A stretch of DNA of 64,000 nucleotides from Beverwykella pulmonaria (GCA_001599595.1 BCHH01000012.1:65543-129542), one strand, 5' to 3'. Numbered from the stretch's first letter, positions 44,367 to 55,876 are shown. The notes: generated by a model not told the origin, from the letters alone. Translations and numbers: made by a program.

Positions 44367-45145
44367 CTACAACTCATCACGCTTCTGCTCAGCCTTGTTG
44401 ATCTGGAACGCCTCGATCGTCACCTCGACCTCATTGTCACCCTTCTTCTTGTGCGTCAAGCGTCCCACGACGGCACCATCCTTCGGCTCGTTAGAGTAGT
44501 TCTCCAGATCCTCGAACAGTCCTATTCAAGTCATTAGCACCATGTTTCCTCATCGACAGACAATTATCATCACTCACCATCGCACTCCGCCAAACTGCCC
44601 TCCTCCTCCGGCTCATCGACCCACAGCGGCAGAATTGGATATATCGCGCCAGGCGCAAAGAAAACCACATCATCCTGCACACTAAAATGTCTTTGCTTCG
44701 GGTTCCTTTGCAGCCACTCGCGCACCGCAAACGGAAGGTCCTCGAAATCCATCTTCATCAGTTCGCGGTCGTTCCCATGCTTATCTTCGCCCTCCCATGA
44801 CCCGGGGTACAGTTGCTTGTGATAGAAGACCTTAAGCTCGGGAGCCCAAGTCTTGAGCGCTGGGTAGATCTCGCCAAGAGTGTAGAGGCCAGCGTTGATG
44901 GTGGCGGACGACGCACATTTTTTGGTGTATGAGGAAAGCGATTCATCGGTCCATTTTGCGGTCCAGAGCGCACCCACGGGGATCGGGTCGGGAACTTCGG
45001 GCGTCGAGGCAGACTTTGAAGAAGATGAGGACTTGGAGGGTGGGGAGACGGTGGAGCCTGAGGTTAGGGTTTCTTTGGGAGAGGGCGTAACGGTTTCTGT
45101 AGCGAGGGCTGTGGCCGCGAGAAGTGCCAGGGTGAGAAGCCTCAT
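44367..45145 (-). CDS. ER-lumen resident protein with signal peptide and C-terminal RDEL
   Basis: Two exons, 44578-45145 and 44367-44521, with a 56-nt intron (GTGAGT donor, CTAATGAC branch region), 240 aa. The signal peptide is MRLLTLALLAATALA, followed by a Ser/Thr/Pro-rich spacer of about 40 residues. The folded part runs from LWTAKWTDESLSSYTKKC to the C-terminus and includes ELKVFYHKQLYPGSWEG and VQDDVVFFAPGAIYPILPLW. The last four residues after the splice are RDEL, a KDEL/HDEL-type retrieval signal, which is seen only when the second exon is added. This implies a soluble ER protein. No catalytic motif is recognised; its function is unknown. Confidence 0.85.
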
Positions 45146-46265
45146 TTTTTATGTTGCTTTGCAGTTGTTCTGAATACAGAGTTGATGGACGCTGTGCGAG
45201 AATCGAAGCATAGACGGTAACAAAACTGGAGCGAAAGGACACTTTCAATTTCTCAGGTAAATTCTCACAAACTGTACCCATAGCGCATATATAGCGAACC
45301 TTCCAGAAGCTTTCTCGCGTTCCTGCGTTCTGTCCTTTTACTTTGCACGTGCTGTTCCGCATTGTTTTTCCGTCTTCCAGATTAAACAGCCGGGGGCTAG
45401 GGAGACGCGACTAGATTAATAGGACACGTTTGAATATGATTTTTCGAGTCAAGTGGAGTATGAAGGGACAGGTGGCGCGAGTGGGGGAAATTGGGTGTAT
45501 GAGAGATATAGAAGAGATGCTTGATCTGAAGCTTGCGGTTCGACTGAAGGGTTCTGGAGAGCGATCACGTGTCGTAGTCTTCAGCATCAACCTCGGAAAT
45601 GACGCTGATTTGTAGCACTCCACTTTCTTCGTTGTTCATTTTAAACCGTCTGTAATTCTGTCTTAATCCCATATCCTGATTCTTACTTCAATATTTTCAC
45701 CTGATCCATCCTGTCTGCGATAGGCTAGGCTTTCTCTCTTTCCAATAATGCTCTCCTGCTTTTCCTTAGCTTTTGCATGACGTCTTTGCGCGCCTACAGA
45801 AGGAGGCTCTCTACGAATCAGGCGCGAAGGCGACGATGCGAACGTAATTTATAGGTGCAAGGAGTCCTGAAGGTGTAAAAGTAGCTACAGCACAGGATTT
45901 ACACAAAACAATAGGATATATTAACATGCGTGCTGAGTTTAAGTCGTGTGAAGTCGAAGTACCCCTCATATTTTTCGGCACGGCGGGTTTTTCGGCAAGT
46001 AGGGAGGGACGTTAGATACGCTTTTGACGAAGGTAAGCTGTCAACGACACTAATGCTATCAAGAGAGATCCATCTCTCTCGTATACTCGCGTTAGATAGA
46101 AGAGGTTCATGTTGTTTTTATCAACAATTATTACCCATCCTCAGTTTGTACCGTTGAACTGTTTCTGACCGGCCGCAACACATCAATCTTAAGATTTATT
46201 CCCTCGGGCGGCTCGAGCTTGTCTGCAATAACGAGCAATAGAGTGAACGACCATCTTGTGTACCT
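45146..46265. other. Intergenic, no supported gene
   Basis: About 1.1 kb. It includes the promoter of the ER-lumen gene (to about 45400) and the 3' flank of the next minus-strand gene. Short frames at 45430-45615 and 45930-46157 have no support. Confidence 0.5.
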
Positions 46266-48074
46266 TCAACTTTGAGGCTTCCTTTTCTTGAGGCCATCCT
46301 GGCCTCCATACCACCGCCCTGGCGCCGGCTCTCCCACAGTGGAAACTGATGGATTCCCGTAAGATCCAGGAGCGAGCGGCTTTTCTGCAAACCCAAAATG
46401 TCCGCTTACAGAGGAAGTAGCCTCCATGAGCACACCAAACCTGAGCTTCTCATCTCCGGCCTTATCCAATATTTCCTCTAAAGAAGCCAAACACGCCCCT
46501 TTGATAGCAGGGCCATTGGGTCCCGCCACCGTGAGGGCATGCACCAAGCTGTCTCTTGTGAGACGTCCGCAACTTTCGCTATTACAAAGAGACAGATAGA
46601 ACAAACATCCGAGACCGATGATAAGGAGAACAGCGAGCGTGACGACGATTCGCGGCTTGTCGATTTTGTAGAAAACTACCATACGCTCATCCGAAATGGA
46701 CATTGTAACGTTCAGTGCTTCTTGCACTGGAGTATCGGTTTTTGCTAGCAGAGGCGTTACCCACAGCACTCGCTGCATATGTGACAAGAGATTTGACGGC
46801 ATGAGCAGCATTTTATCCGTATCCGTGACCAGAGTTCCCATCATGAACAGAGCTCGCCCAGGGTTAAGTCTATTATGGATATCGAGCACCGCTTTCCCCA
46901 CAAATACTTCTAGAAACGATCCGAAAAGAGATATCACTCCACCAGCCGATCCGTAGAATGAAGCAGCCTGGGCGAGGTCACTGTCGACATTAATAAACTG
47001 ATCTCGCAGGCAGGCAAGGTCACCCATGCTCCCAGTTCCGGCCGTAATATGAGTGGTGCAACTCCCAATCGCAGTTTGGACATTGCAGATGTGCCTAAGG
47101 TAGTGTGTGTTGTTGAACATGACGGCTTGCACCTCTACTCTTGACTTGGCATCGAGCGAAATCTCTACTCCGTCAAAGAGGACCGAGGTATTGGACACGT
47201 CTCGGAATTGCGTCAAATCGTACTTCGGATCATCAGAAATATGTTCCGCATCCGGATATCGGTAGGTGAAATTGTATAGGTCCCAGCCGGCTAAATTGGA
47301 TTTGTTTCCAGGGACTGCTTCAATGTTACAGGTAACGTCGAGGTACTTGACGGGACCAAATCTTGCAAAACCGGTCACGTTGGCATCTGTATAATGGAGT
47401 CCGTTTCTCTCTCCCATCAGGGCTGCGACCGATGACCTCTTCGATATCGTCGTCGGACCCGCTGCATACATTGCTGCTGAGTCGCTTCGGGCAAGCGATC
47501 CGTTGAACTGAGGGTGATATATTGGTAAACCCATAGGAATGATCTGCGTCTCTTGCCTGACCGTAATGGCCGACTGCAGGACAGGCTGGATGGCGGAGGT
47601 GACGGCAAGCCCCAAGAGACCAATTATCCAGCCAGCCCTGAACAACGGATAGGCTAACATACTGACGGACATCCGCGAAGCCAAATGCAGCGACTCGACG
47701 CTCTCTAACGAGATGCCTTCCTCTCCTCCAGTTCTGACCGAGGGCTCCTCATTAGTCTTGGCTTTAGCCGGGGCCGCAATATGTTGCCATAGGTTTTGAT
47801 AAAGCGTAATCCCGAGTAGAGCGGCGATTGAGCCTCGAAGTACCACTGCTCCCAGTGCGATAAAAGTCGGAGTGTATTCGTACCATTTATTATAACTCGT
47901 GGGCTTTCCATCTGAGGAAAACACGATTGCGAGAACGAAGCCGATACCAATAAAGAGAGCAAGCGTCGCAACCCAAGTCGCCTGCAGAACTTGCTTGATA
48001 GGAATTCGGCCATTCGTAGGGAATTGTGTGAATAAGGTGGTAGCTGTTTGGCGGACGCGATTTCTCCGAGCCAT
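46266..48074 (-). CDS. Multi-pass membrane protein with large extracellular loop, unknown function
   Basis: 602 residues from the ATG at 48074 (the frame is open 3 codons further only from a TTG). There are three N-terminal membrane segments (ATLALFIGIGFVLAIVF, FIALGAVVLRGSIAALLGI, AGWIIGLLGLAVTSAI), then a large loop of about 300 residues with several N-glycosylation sequons (NGS, NVT, NFT, NTS, NNT) and conserved cysteines. One more segment (IVVTLAVLLIIGLGCLFYL) and a cytosolic tail of about 100 residues follow. The layout resembles the abundant fungal membrane proteins of the DUF3176-like kind, but I am not certain of the family. No enzyme motif is visible. Confidence 0.75.
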   Translation of the reverse strand: MARRNRVRQTATTLFTQFPTNGRIPIKQVLQATWVATLALFIGIGFVLAIVFSSDGKPTSYNKWYEYTPTFIALGAVVLRGSIAALLGITLYQNLWQHIAAPAKAKTNEEPSVRTGGEEGISLESVESLHLASRMSVSMLAYPLFRAGWIIGLLGLAVTSAIQPVLQSAITVRQETQIIPMGLPIYHPQFNGSLARSDSAAMYAAGPTTISKRSSVAALMGERNGLHYTDANVTGFARFGPVKYLDVTCNIEAVPGNKSNLAGWDLYNFTYRYPDAEHISDDPKYDLTQFRDVSNTSVLFDGVEISLDAKSRVEVQAVMFNNTHYLRHICNVQTAIGSCTTHITAGTGSMGDLACLRDQFINVDSDLAQAASFYGSAGGVISLFGSFLEVFVGKAVLDIHNRLNPGRALFMMGTLVTDTDKMLLMPSNLLSHMQRVLWVTPLLAKTDTPVQEALNVTMSISDERMVVFYKIDKPRIVVTLAVLLIIGLGCLFYLSLCNSESCGRLTRDSLVHALTVAGPNGPAIKGACLASLEEILDKAGDEKLRFGVLMEATSSVSGHFGFAEKPLAPGSYGNPSVSTVGEPAPGRWYGGQDGLKKRKPQS

Positions 48075-49651
48075 GGCGGCCAATATAATTGTGGTTCAAA
48101 GCCTAATAAAGGGTTTGGAAGGGAAGGGAACAGAGAGAGCTTAAAAGAGCAGATGATCCATTTTCCTTTTTTCAGCCGCAGTCGGGTGGAACGTAATAAA
48201 TGTGTCGGAGCGTGATGCAATATGGTTGACCTGTTGATTCGATGCCACTCGGTTCCGAGGGTGCACAGGATTGGCAGACAGTCGGAACTTCGCTCCACTT
48301 CACTGAACCAACGCTAATTATGGCCAGCCATCCCTCTGCCTTCACTCGCCGATGCAGTTTGTTTAGCGACGACCACGCCAATTTCGTCTTAAGCGGTGAC
48401 ATCTGTGTTCGTGTGTTTGCCACTCATATTATCGTTTCTGTCTATACCCTGTACATAAAGCTGACTACAAGGTACAGAACAGACCCCAAAGCGGGTCTGG
48501 GTTCTAGTTAGGGTGATCAAACTTCAAGAGTTTTCCGTAACCCCTAACCTAGACCGAATCTTCGAGCGCTAAGTATTGGAGGCGTGGATACAGCCGAGCC
48601 CTTTTCTACGCCTCACTCTAGTTAATCTGTAGGTAATAGGGCCTGTAGCTAGTGGAGCGCTCTTGAGAGTGTGTGGATTGAGTTGATTCAAGAGAGCTAT
48701 CTGAGACGGTGCTAATATACGGGGGATCTACACAGATCACGTGTGTGGCGCACATCCTTGTACTGTAACATAATCCCTATGGGGGCTAGTGAGATTTGTC
48801 CCCAAGGTTTTGAGATTCGGCTAATGGGCTTGTTGAAGCAAGTGATTGCATTGTTGTATGTAAGTACAGAGAGAGGTGGAAGGTCCCATATAATGCGTTT
48901 CCAATCCCTGTCATAAGTTTCGGCCACTGTGTTACTCAACACTTGGGGACAAATCTTACTAGCCCTACTACTGTTTCCAATACACTACCACTAATGTGGC
49001 TGTGCGGCGGAAATGGACCGAAATACCACGGTTTTCTGACCGGAATGCCACCATTTCAATAGTAGGCTTCGCGCCTCCCCCCGAGCTCTCGGACAGTAGA
49101 ACAATAGCTGTAATTAAATATACGACGGGACAGGCCAGAATTTGTATTGCGGTGTATTTTTTTTCTGGTGTTGGTGGTATGACCCCTTGTTATTCCTATC
49201 AGAACGCGCTGAGCCTTACTTCGCGTTAGACGCGCTAGGGTTGTCGGCCGCCTGCTCTCCCCACCAACCAACAAACTCCAAACCTCACCTCTATTGCGAA
49301 ACAAGCTATTACTCCGCTAGTTTGTAGGCGGAAGACGGCTGTCAGGCGGGAGTCACCGTTATCTGAGCCGGATTGCGCCACCACCATGGGATGGCGAATG
49401 CGACGTTTCAATTGGGTTGAGATTAGGGCGCCAGGAACAGGTTTTGGACTTTGAATCTGGGTTGATATCTGCTAGGGAGATGCTAGGGATGAGGTAGGTG
49501 GTACTTGAGAGTATAGATGGGTGAGGATGGATTTTAGTTTCAGCCTCCAGATCGTCGTATACACCTTGATAACTTCAATCCATCTTGGACATCTCAATCC
49601 TCCGTATCCTATACATCAAGCGCATACTTCATCAACTTGCAAGACTTAATC
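48075..49651. other. Intergenic with a MITE-like element
   Basis: About 1.6 kb between divergent genes. It contains the inverted-repeat element at 48783-48965 and otherwise no supported gene. Confidence 0.5.
48783..48965. mobile_element. MITE-like element, 183 bp with ~31-bp terminal inverted repeats
   Basis: The left end (48783-48814) reads GGGCTAGTGAGATTTGTCCC and continues; the right end (48935-48965), reverse-complemented, reads GGGCTAGTAAGATTTGTCCC and continues, matching for about 31 bases with a G/A transition and a small gap near the inner edge. There is no coding capacity. TA follows the right end, but the base context on the left does not give a clean target duplication. It is consistent with a small non-autonomous DNA transposon. 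Confidence 0.65.
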
Positions 49652-50800
49652 ATGCATTTTCCTCTCTCAACCCGCAAGAAGGACCAGCCCGGCACCCTTC
49701 CAACCCATACACCACATACATTGTACGACAACCCCGCTACGACCCCAATAGCAGACATATCTACGACAACAGTCTTCTCCCCATCGACCCATCCAGCTCC
49801 CCCGCCTTCACATTCAAAGCCCCTCCCCACACGAACAGCTTCAACACGTGTCCAGCTCCCCGCGCCCCTACATCGCAGCCCAACAAATATTGTGCAAACA
49901 CAACGCTCTGCGAATTCAGAGAAGTACACGTCTTTATCCGAAAGATCCTCCGCGACCAAAACGCTACCCGAGAAGAGCAAGAAGAATGGGAAGGAGAGAC
50001 CAGGCATACAGCCACGAAGAACGACAGCACAGACGCGATACATCGATATGTTGCTTTCCTTGGATACGGTGCCAAGATTGCATAATATTCTAGCATCGTT
50101 TTGTACGTGGATCTTGTTAGCGGGGTATATCGTGTTCCCGGCAACCTTTAGTGGGTTGAAAGATGTGGAGGTGGACGAGGAAAGTCCGGACGTGAAGGAG
50201 GCGCTGAAGAGAAAGACGCTGGATACTGTTCGGTACGTCCCCACCGTCTAGTCTATTTGTAACCCCCTTTGTGGAATTGGATTCCGCCATCATTGCTACC
50301 AGAAACTGAACGCTTTGTCATAGGAACGTACCACTACTCTATGTAGCAGGCTTCGCATGCGGCATCGGCGTCCTGGGCTGCGTGGCACTCTGGTGGAAGT
50401 GGCGCAAGAACTACATCTGGGTTATCAATCGGATAATTCTGCCTGCGCTAATGAATAGTGTCGCCGGGCTCATCTCAACACTAGTGAATGTATATTCAGC
50501 GAGATATGGTAAGTCTTCCTCTCCCTTTACACGCACTTTCTCTGCTCTGCTCCGGGCATCAATTCAGACTGACCTGCAATAGGCCAGTATTCAATCACAG
50601 CGAAAGTGACGCTGATCGTGACAGCCGTGTGCTCCGTCATCACGATTATATTGTTTCTGGTGTATAATAGCATTATGTTGTCGCTAGTGAAGAAGAAACA
50701 CGAGAAGGAGACAAAGGGGTTTGAGCGTAGTCAAAGTGTAAGAGAGGCGGAGGAAAGGAGAGAAAAGGCTTCGGCCGAAAACGTAGGGAGTGTTGTATAG
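49652..50800 (+). CDS. Fungal integral membrane protein, about four transmembrane segments, unknown function
   Basis: Three exons: 49652-50232, 50324-50508 and 50583-50800, with introns of 91 and 74 nt and agreeing phases, 327 aa. The first 140 residues are Pro/Ser/Thr-rich and basic, probably cytosolic and disordered. Membrane segments follow: ILASFCTWILLAGYIVFPA, VPLLYVAGFACGIGVLGCVALWW, ILPALMNSVAGLISTLVNVY and LIVTAVCSVITIILFLVY. The C-terminus is a charged, coiled-coil-like tail (KKKHEKETKGFERSQSVREA). Each exon join restores a membrane helix or a conserved-looking turn (TVR|NVP, RYG|QYS). No catalytic motif seen. Confidence 0.8.
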
Positions 50801-52815
50801 TGTGGGTCCGGGGCTGTGAGTTCCAGCGGCAGGCATAGTCTTGCTCCTGCGAGGACTCTAGACGCGGTGACCGATTCCAGGGCTTTTCCTGGTTTCTTAT
50901 CTTCGTGTTGTTAGGCCGAATGATTGTGTCTAAATTATCCTAAATGAGATGCTTGCAAACCCAGCCATTCAAGCATAAAAGACTAGAAGCAAAGTACACT
51001 ACTAGAGGGATAACCGATGAATAGCACGACCACGTGATTTCGCGTCGGACTAGCTAGCCTCGCGTCGGGTATAGTTCTTGCTATAACAGGGGAACAACAA
51101 AACTCCCATGAAACATATTAAGATACGATGTACGGACTCTTATCTCCGCGTCACAGCTCCAAAACTCAAAACCTTCGATCTCCGTCGCGCAACAATCAGC
51201 AAAGATGAAAAAGCGCGCGATGTCCTTCCTAAACTAGCTAGGATGGAAGAACGCAAGGGCAAACTCGAAGTGGTATTTCAACATCCCATCACCGGGTGAG
51301 CGCAGACCTTCAAGAATGGGAAGATCAAGCAAGAGAGAGGGGAGGAGGAGGGGGATGGAGATGGCGCCGTTAATGGAAGCATTAGAGTACGCGGTCTATC
51401 AGACCGCCGAAGATTGCAATAATAGCATAACAAAAAGCGGGTTAAGTGCCATCATCGACAGAGCTTTTTGATCACGATGCACCTACCGGAGACACTGCTT
51501 CTGAAATTGTTCGGTGGATACGATATGCGGTAGCGGAGCCTTCCTCCGGTCTCACAGTATATGCCAATCGTTTACGTTTGTGCGTTGACGTTCTACGTCT
51601 TACGATGGTATGTGAAGAGACATCTTTTAGTTAAAGTAATGACAATACAGGTAAATATCCAGTGGAATGCTTCAGAGTCCCATTGCCGTAAGTTTTTCAT
51701 TAATTCTTTTCATTGTCTCACCATCACCCACTCAATTTTTGTTTCTTCGATACCCTCCGCTCACTTCTGAATAACCCATAATTTCGATAGATAATCTGAC
51801 TGTCCACGTAAAAGTATATGTGATCAAAAGTTGTTGTCTATCAACGCTACGCAACTTCCCCACTACTATGTTACGCGCCAGGCAGCCCTGCGACAAGGTC
51901 AAAATCCCTACGCCGAAGCGTCGCGTCGCATATGTACAAGGCGCGGAATGAGGCTGGCCTCGGATCAGATGTGGGTCGATGTAGCGTCGTTTGAAACGCC
52001 AATGCGATCTGCCGCTTAAATTCGTCTACGAGTACATAATAAAGTACTGTACTTACACCTAAACCTGTCGTCCGTGAAGAATTCTGTAAATGGTGAAATA
52101 TTATACACGGCAGTTGTTCTGCAGCCCTTTAGATCGACAAAATATCTCATGATAATTTCCAGTTTCGTATGCATTCCCCACATAGTCTCAGGTTAGGGCA
52201 AAGACCCTATACATCCTCGTGCCCCAAAGATCCGACTTCGGTATCCTTGACGCTACCGCATGGGAGATCTCCGTGGCGATCCCAGCTTCCGGGCTCGATA
52301 TAGATCTTGTGGACCGTCGTGGGGGGTTTAGATTGCTGCGTCAGTCTTCCGAAGCTCTCCTATCAGGCTTCTGTGCATAGTTTCCTTTGGTAATGCCTTT
52401 TGGCCGATGCTTCTGATGAGTATCCATTTCCTAATCACATCAACCACTTTTTGCTGCACTGAGCCAGTGAGCTTATCCAAACTCAGTTTTGGACCACGCC
52501 ACCAACGTACACCTCGAGGGATGCCCATAGTTGCGCAATGGGGCCGGCATACTGATAATATTGATCATTTGCCTCCCTTATCTACTCTCCTCCTCTTGTC
52601 GTTTCTTACATCTATGCATTTGCGCCTTTCGCTTCATAATATTTTGACCCTTCCCAGACGCACATCGATTCTATTCAAAGCAATCTTGACTCGTTCCAAA
52701 AGCGACTTCGACAATCTCAACAGCAACTTCGACACCACCCAACGCAAGCTCTGATTGACCCAAAGCGACTTTGACATTCTCCTGAAGCGACCCGTTTTCT
52801 TTCCTCAAGCAACTC
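50801..52815. other. Gene-poor spacer with one broken short gene
   Basis: About 2 kb. The only coding-like text is at 51108-51422 (listed separately). 52620-52800 has loosely repeated ACTTCGACA / AAGCGACTT text in the leader of the next gene. Confidence 0.45.
51108..51422 (+). pseudogene. Short coding-like frame interrupted by one TGA
   Basis: An ATG-started frame of 63 codons (MKHIKIRCTDSYLRVTAPKL..., basic, ending VVFQHPITG) stops at TGA (51297-51299), and the same frame continues for 40 more codons of similar character (AQTFKNGKIKQERGEEEGDG...VRGLSDRRRLQ) to TAA. A single C-to-T change (CGA to TGA) would explain the break. I do not recognise the protein, and chance openness is possible at this length. 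Confidence 0.3.
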
Positions 52816-52956
52816 ATGATACCTCAATCAACTTCAACAACTGCTCAACAAGCCACCACGACGGCCCCCAAATATTACACCTCAACAGAATCCATAAGCG
52901 ACATCGATACCTTCCTTGGGCAGCGTTGGCCTCTGACGGTCTTATATTCAAACTAG
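52816..52956 (+). other. 46-codon upstream ORF whose TAG abuts the downstream ATG
   Basis: An ATG at 52816 opens a 46-codon frame, in the same frame as the next gene, ending TAG immediately before the ATG at 52957 (TAGATG). The peptide (…KYYTSTESISDIDTFLGQRW…) reads like natural protein and runs smoothly into the next frame. It is either a regulatory upstream ORF or the true N-terminus cut off by a stop mutation. Confidence 0.5.
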
Positions 52957-53928
52957 ATGAATGCATCCGCTACCATCCGCGCATCGCTCATCAGCACGTC
53001 GGACATCTCTCTCCACACTGGCCGTCTATCCCAACTAAAAGAATGGCCTAACTTTTTGTCTGAACCGTCGGACGAAACCTCGTACCCTACATATTTACAC
53101 TTCCAAGGCGATGTTGAGGCTGGCTCAATCGTGGAATTGAGCCCAAGAAAAACGCGCAAATCACAACTACGCCGGATGCTCACCACTTGTCCATACCGGG
53201 ATGCTACATATTTGGTCGCTGTGGGATACGTATTAGGCAGTGTCGCGTTCACGGTCAACTCTTTCTTCGGGCTCCTACCACTCACCGCACCCAGCACCTC
53301 ATTCTCAACAGAAATCAATGTGGCGCTGCCAGCGTCTCTCTTCGTTGGCCTCTTCTTCTTCACCGTCGCAGGTATCCTCGACGTCATCATCGCACCCAAC
53401 GCCAACCAAGGTATTACCGCCATCACTGAACTCCAAAAATCTAGCCAGCAAGTCCACCAACCCGCCATCCTCGGCTCAAGAGACTGGGCCAAAGTCCCAC
53501 AGCCGGGAAAATATGCAGAGCTCCTTGCGAATAATGTTCCTTTCCAAGCTGCCCTCCTCCAACTACTCGGTACCTTCTTCCTCATCATTCCTGCATTTAC
53601 TGGCTTCCCTGGGATTATGAATCCTAAAGAGCCTACATACGCTACGTTCGTCTACGGCCCAGACCTTGTCGGGGGTTTTCTTTTCTTCGCCGCAAATGCC
53701 ATGCTGATGCTCTCGTGCGAGCAAGATCTTTGGTGGAAGCCGAAGCTGCAGTCAGTGGGATGGCATGCTGCTTTTCAGAGTACTGTTGGGGGCTTCAATT
53801 TTACGCTTATTGGAATATTTTTGTTAATGGACATGACGCTCGCTAGTGCTGTGGTGACTTTCGTGGGAAGTTGGACATTTATGCTGGGCACCTTCTTTGG
53901 TTGGTACGTTACCATGGAAGTCTGTTGA
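52957..53928 (+). CDS. Fungal integral membrane protein, six or so transmembrane segments, unknown function
   Basis: 323 residues from the ATG directly after the upstream ORF's stop. After about 85 soluble residues (including PNFLSEPSDETSYPTYLHF and the basic RKTRKSQLRRML) come hydrophobic segments: YLVAVGYVLGSVAFTVNSFF, ALPASLFVGLFFFTVAGILDVI, LLQLLGTFFLIIPAFTGF, DLVGGFLFFAANAMLML, FNFTLIGIFLLMDMTLA and VVTFVGSWTFMLGTFFGWY. The WHAAFQSTVGGFNFTLIG block looks strongly constrained. I do not recognise a characterised family. If the TAG at 52954 is a mutation, the original start was 52816 and the present protein is N-terminally shortened. The stop is 90 bases from the convergent alpha-galactosidase gene. 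Confidence 0.75.
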   Translation: MNASATIRASLISTSDISLHTGRLSQLKEWPNFLSEPSDETSYPTYLHFQGDVEAGSIVELSPRKTRKSQLRRMLTTCPYRDATYLVAVGYVLGSVAFTVNSFFGLLPLTAPSTSFSTEINVALPASLFVGLFFFTVAGILDVIIAPNANQGITAITELQKSSQQVHQPAILGSRDWAKVPQPGKYAELLANNVPFQAALLQLLGTFFLIIPAFTGFPGIMNPKEPTYATFVYGPDLVGGFLFFAANAMLMLSCEQDLWWKPKLQSVGWHAAFQSTVGGFNFTLIGIFLLMDMTLASAVVTFVGSWTFMLGTFFGWYVTMEVC

Positions 53929-54018
53929 ATCTTTTTCTTTTGTAGGGGTAGTGAAAATGTTGAAAAGATGTTGTGTAGATGTTCCCTCAATATATTTGTA
54001 TCGAACCTTAATCCCAAG

Positions 54019-55876
54019 CTACTCTAATAACTCGAAACCAACCAAGTCAGGAGCCCATGTATCTCCCTCGGCCCCTTTGAAGACAACGACATTCTCCCCA
54101 TCTTTGAATCCATCTACATCAATCAACATGGTTCCTGTCTCCCACCAATCGCCCCCCGATATTGGGAATGCCCACCTCTTTGCCTTCTCTCCATTGATGC
54201 TGATAGTCAAATTTCTCGTATTATCACCCCAATTCCACGCAGTTTGGAACGCATAGTCATAGTTAATATAGTCCACGCTCATCGTCTTCCTCCCCGCGTT
54301 TTTGGTGGAAATTACGTGAAAGGTTATTGTGGAATTTGGACTGATGTTGCCGATTTTCTGATGGGTGGGTAGGCAAGAGTCGGCTGCACATGTTGTAACT
54401 CTAGCCGATCCGGAGAGAGTTGCGTTGAAAGCTGCGTGGTACCCTGAAGACTGGAGCGGTGTGCTGGATGTGATATCCGAGAGGATCCACAGCTTCATCT
54501 CGTGGCCAGCCAGCTTTAACTCTTGAACACCAGAGACAATGCCAAGGTTGGCCGCAGCCCAGACATCCCTCGCACTCGCACTCTTAATACCTATAGCTCC
54601 CAAATCGACTTCCACGCTCTGAGAATTGTTCCTCCAGTTTGCAATACCTAGAATTTTCCGGGATCCAGAGAGATCGCCGAGCCAGATGTCCCATTCCTCC
54701 TCCGTGTAGCGGCGTACAAGCTGCGCTTGCGCGGCAAGAGGATCTTGGTTGATTGCTATGACCTCCGTGTTGGATAGAATGGCCAGTGAGGCAGGAGAGA
54801 AAACAGCAGGATCCATGACGGCGCCGAGGATCAGCGGCGATTTATTGATGGCCCACATGCTGAAATGGAAGCGCTCTTCTTCTACGGAAAGAGCATTGAG
54901 GCCAACTCTATTATGTATTGAGTAAGCACCACTCATAGGTTCGGGTTAGAAGATACGAGAAATACGAACATCAACATATCCATGTCTGCGAATGCTCCGA
55001 CTGTGGTGTGCTTATAGTATGGCACTACTTCATTAGTGATGCGCCAGATGCTGCGCCAGGCGTTGTAAATATCGTTGCTGATTCTCCAGGTATTACCTAT
55101 TTTCGATGCCCTTCCTCTCGTCAGTCTTTTTCTTTGCCACCAGGCTTCTGAAAGGAGGTCTCCTACCAGGATCCTACATTCTCGCCAATACCCCACTGAC
55201 AAACGAAATACTGTATTTCGCGGTCTACGTCTTCTAAACTCGTTGCCATAGTCTGAAAGCGCGTAGCAGACTGTGCTTCAACAGAATCCGCATCGACCAT
55301 TGTCGTTTTCGACGTGGCGTAGCAATTATCATATCTGCCCTTTCTCGTTAATCCCATCCCATACAATCCAAATTCTGCTCCAAACCCCAACTCTTCATTC
55401 CTCATCCCTCATTAATAAGAATCACAGCACAAGACTCACTTCAAGCTATCCCCACCCCACTCCGCAAAGCTCCTTGCGTCCAAATCCTCAAACCCCAGAC
55501 TCGCTGGCAGATCCGTCGAGCCACACTGCAGATACCCAGCCCCAGAATACAGACCAAATCCCAAGCCGAGGCCATGCAGAAAATCCCCCAATGCTGCACC
55601 GCCAGATGGGAAAAGAGTGGAGTTCCATTGGAGGCGACCAGAAGTGTCTCGATCTCGTGATGGCCAGCCGCAATCTATCGTGACAAAATTGTAGCCGACA
55701 GCATCGAGTTTGAGGGCGATGAGGCCTGAAGCAGAGGTTTTGATCTTGTCCTCGGAGGGTGAGCAGCTGTATGAATTGTATGAATTCCACCCCATCGGAG
55801 GTGTAGGAGAGCGGACGGTCTTTGCTGAGGTTAGGAGCGCGATGCTGAGTAGAACCCATACTGTGCTTGTTGCCAT
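54019..55876 (-). CDS. Alpha-galactosidase, glycoside hydrolase family 27, with C-terminal carbohydrate-binding-like domain
   Basis: Four exons: 55440-55876, 55167-55334, 54970-55110 and 54019-54907, 544 aa. The introns are 105, 56 and 62 nt, and every join restores GH27 text. The signal peptide is MATSTVWVLLSIALLTSA. The catalytic domain starts PPMGWNSYNSYSC and contains TIDCGWPSRDRD, the nucleophile Asp148 in KYDNCYA, and the acid/base Asp215 in RISNDIYNAW. AFADMDMLIVGLN and WAINKSPLILGAVMDP follow, then the beta-sandwich with INQDPLAAQAQLVRRYTEEEWDIWLGDLSG. The last ~130 residues (CAADSCLPTHQKIGN...DLVGFELLE) look like a CBM35-type module. It releases alpha-1,6-linked galactose from plant oligosaccharides and galactomannan, outside the cell. 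Confidence 0.93.
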
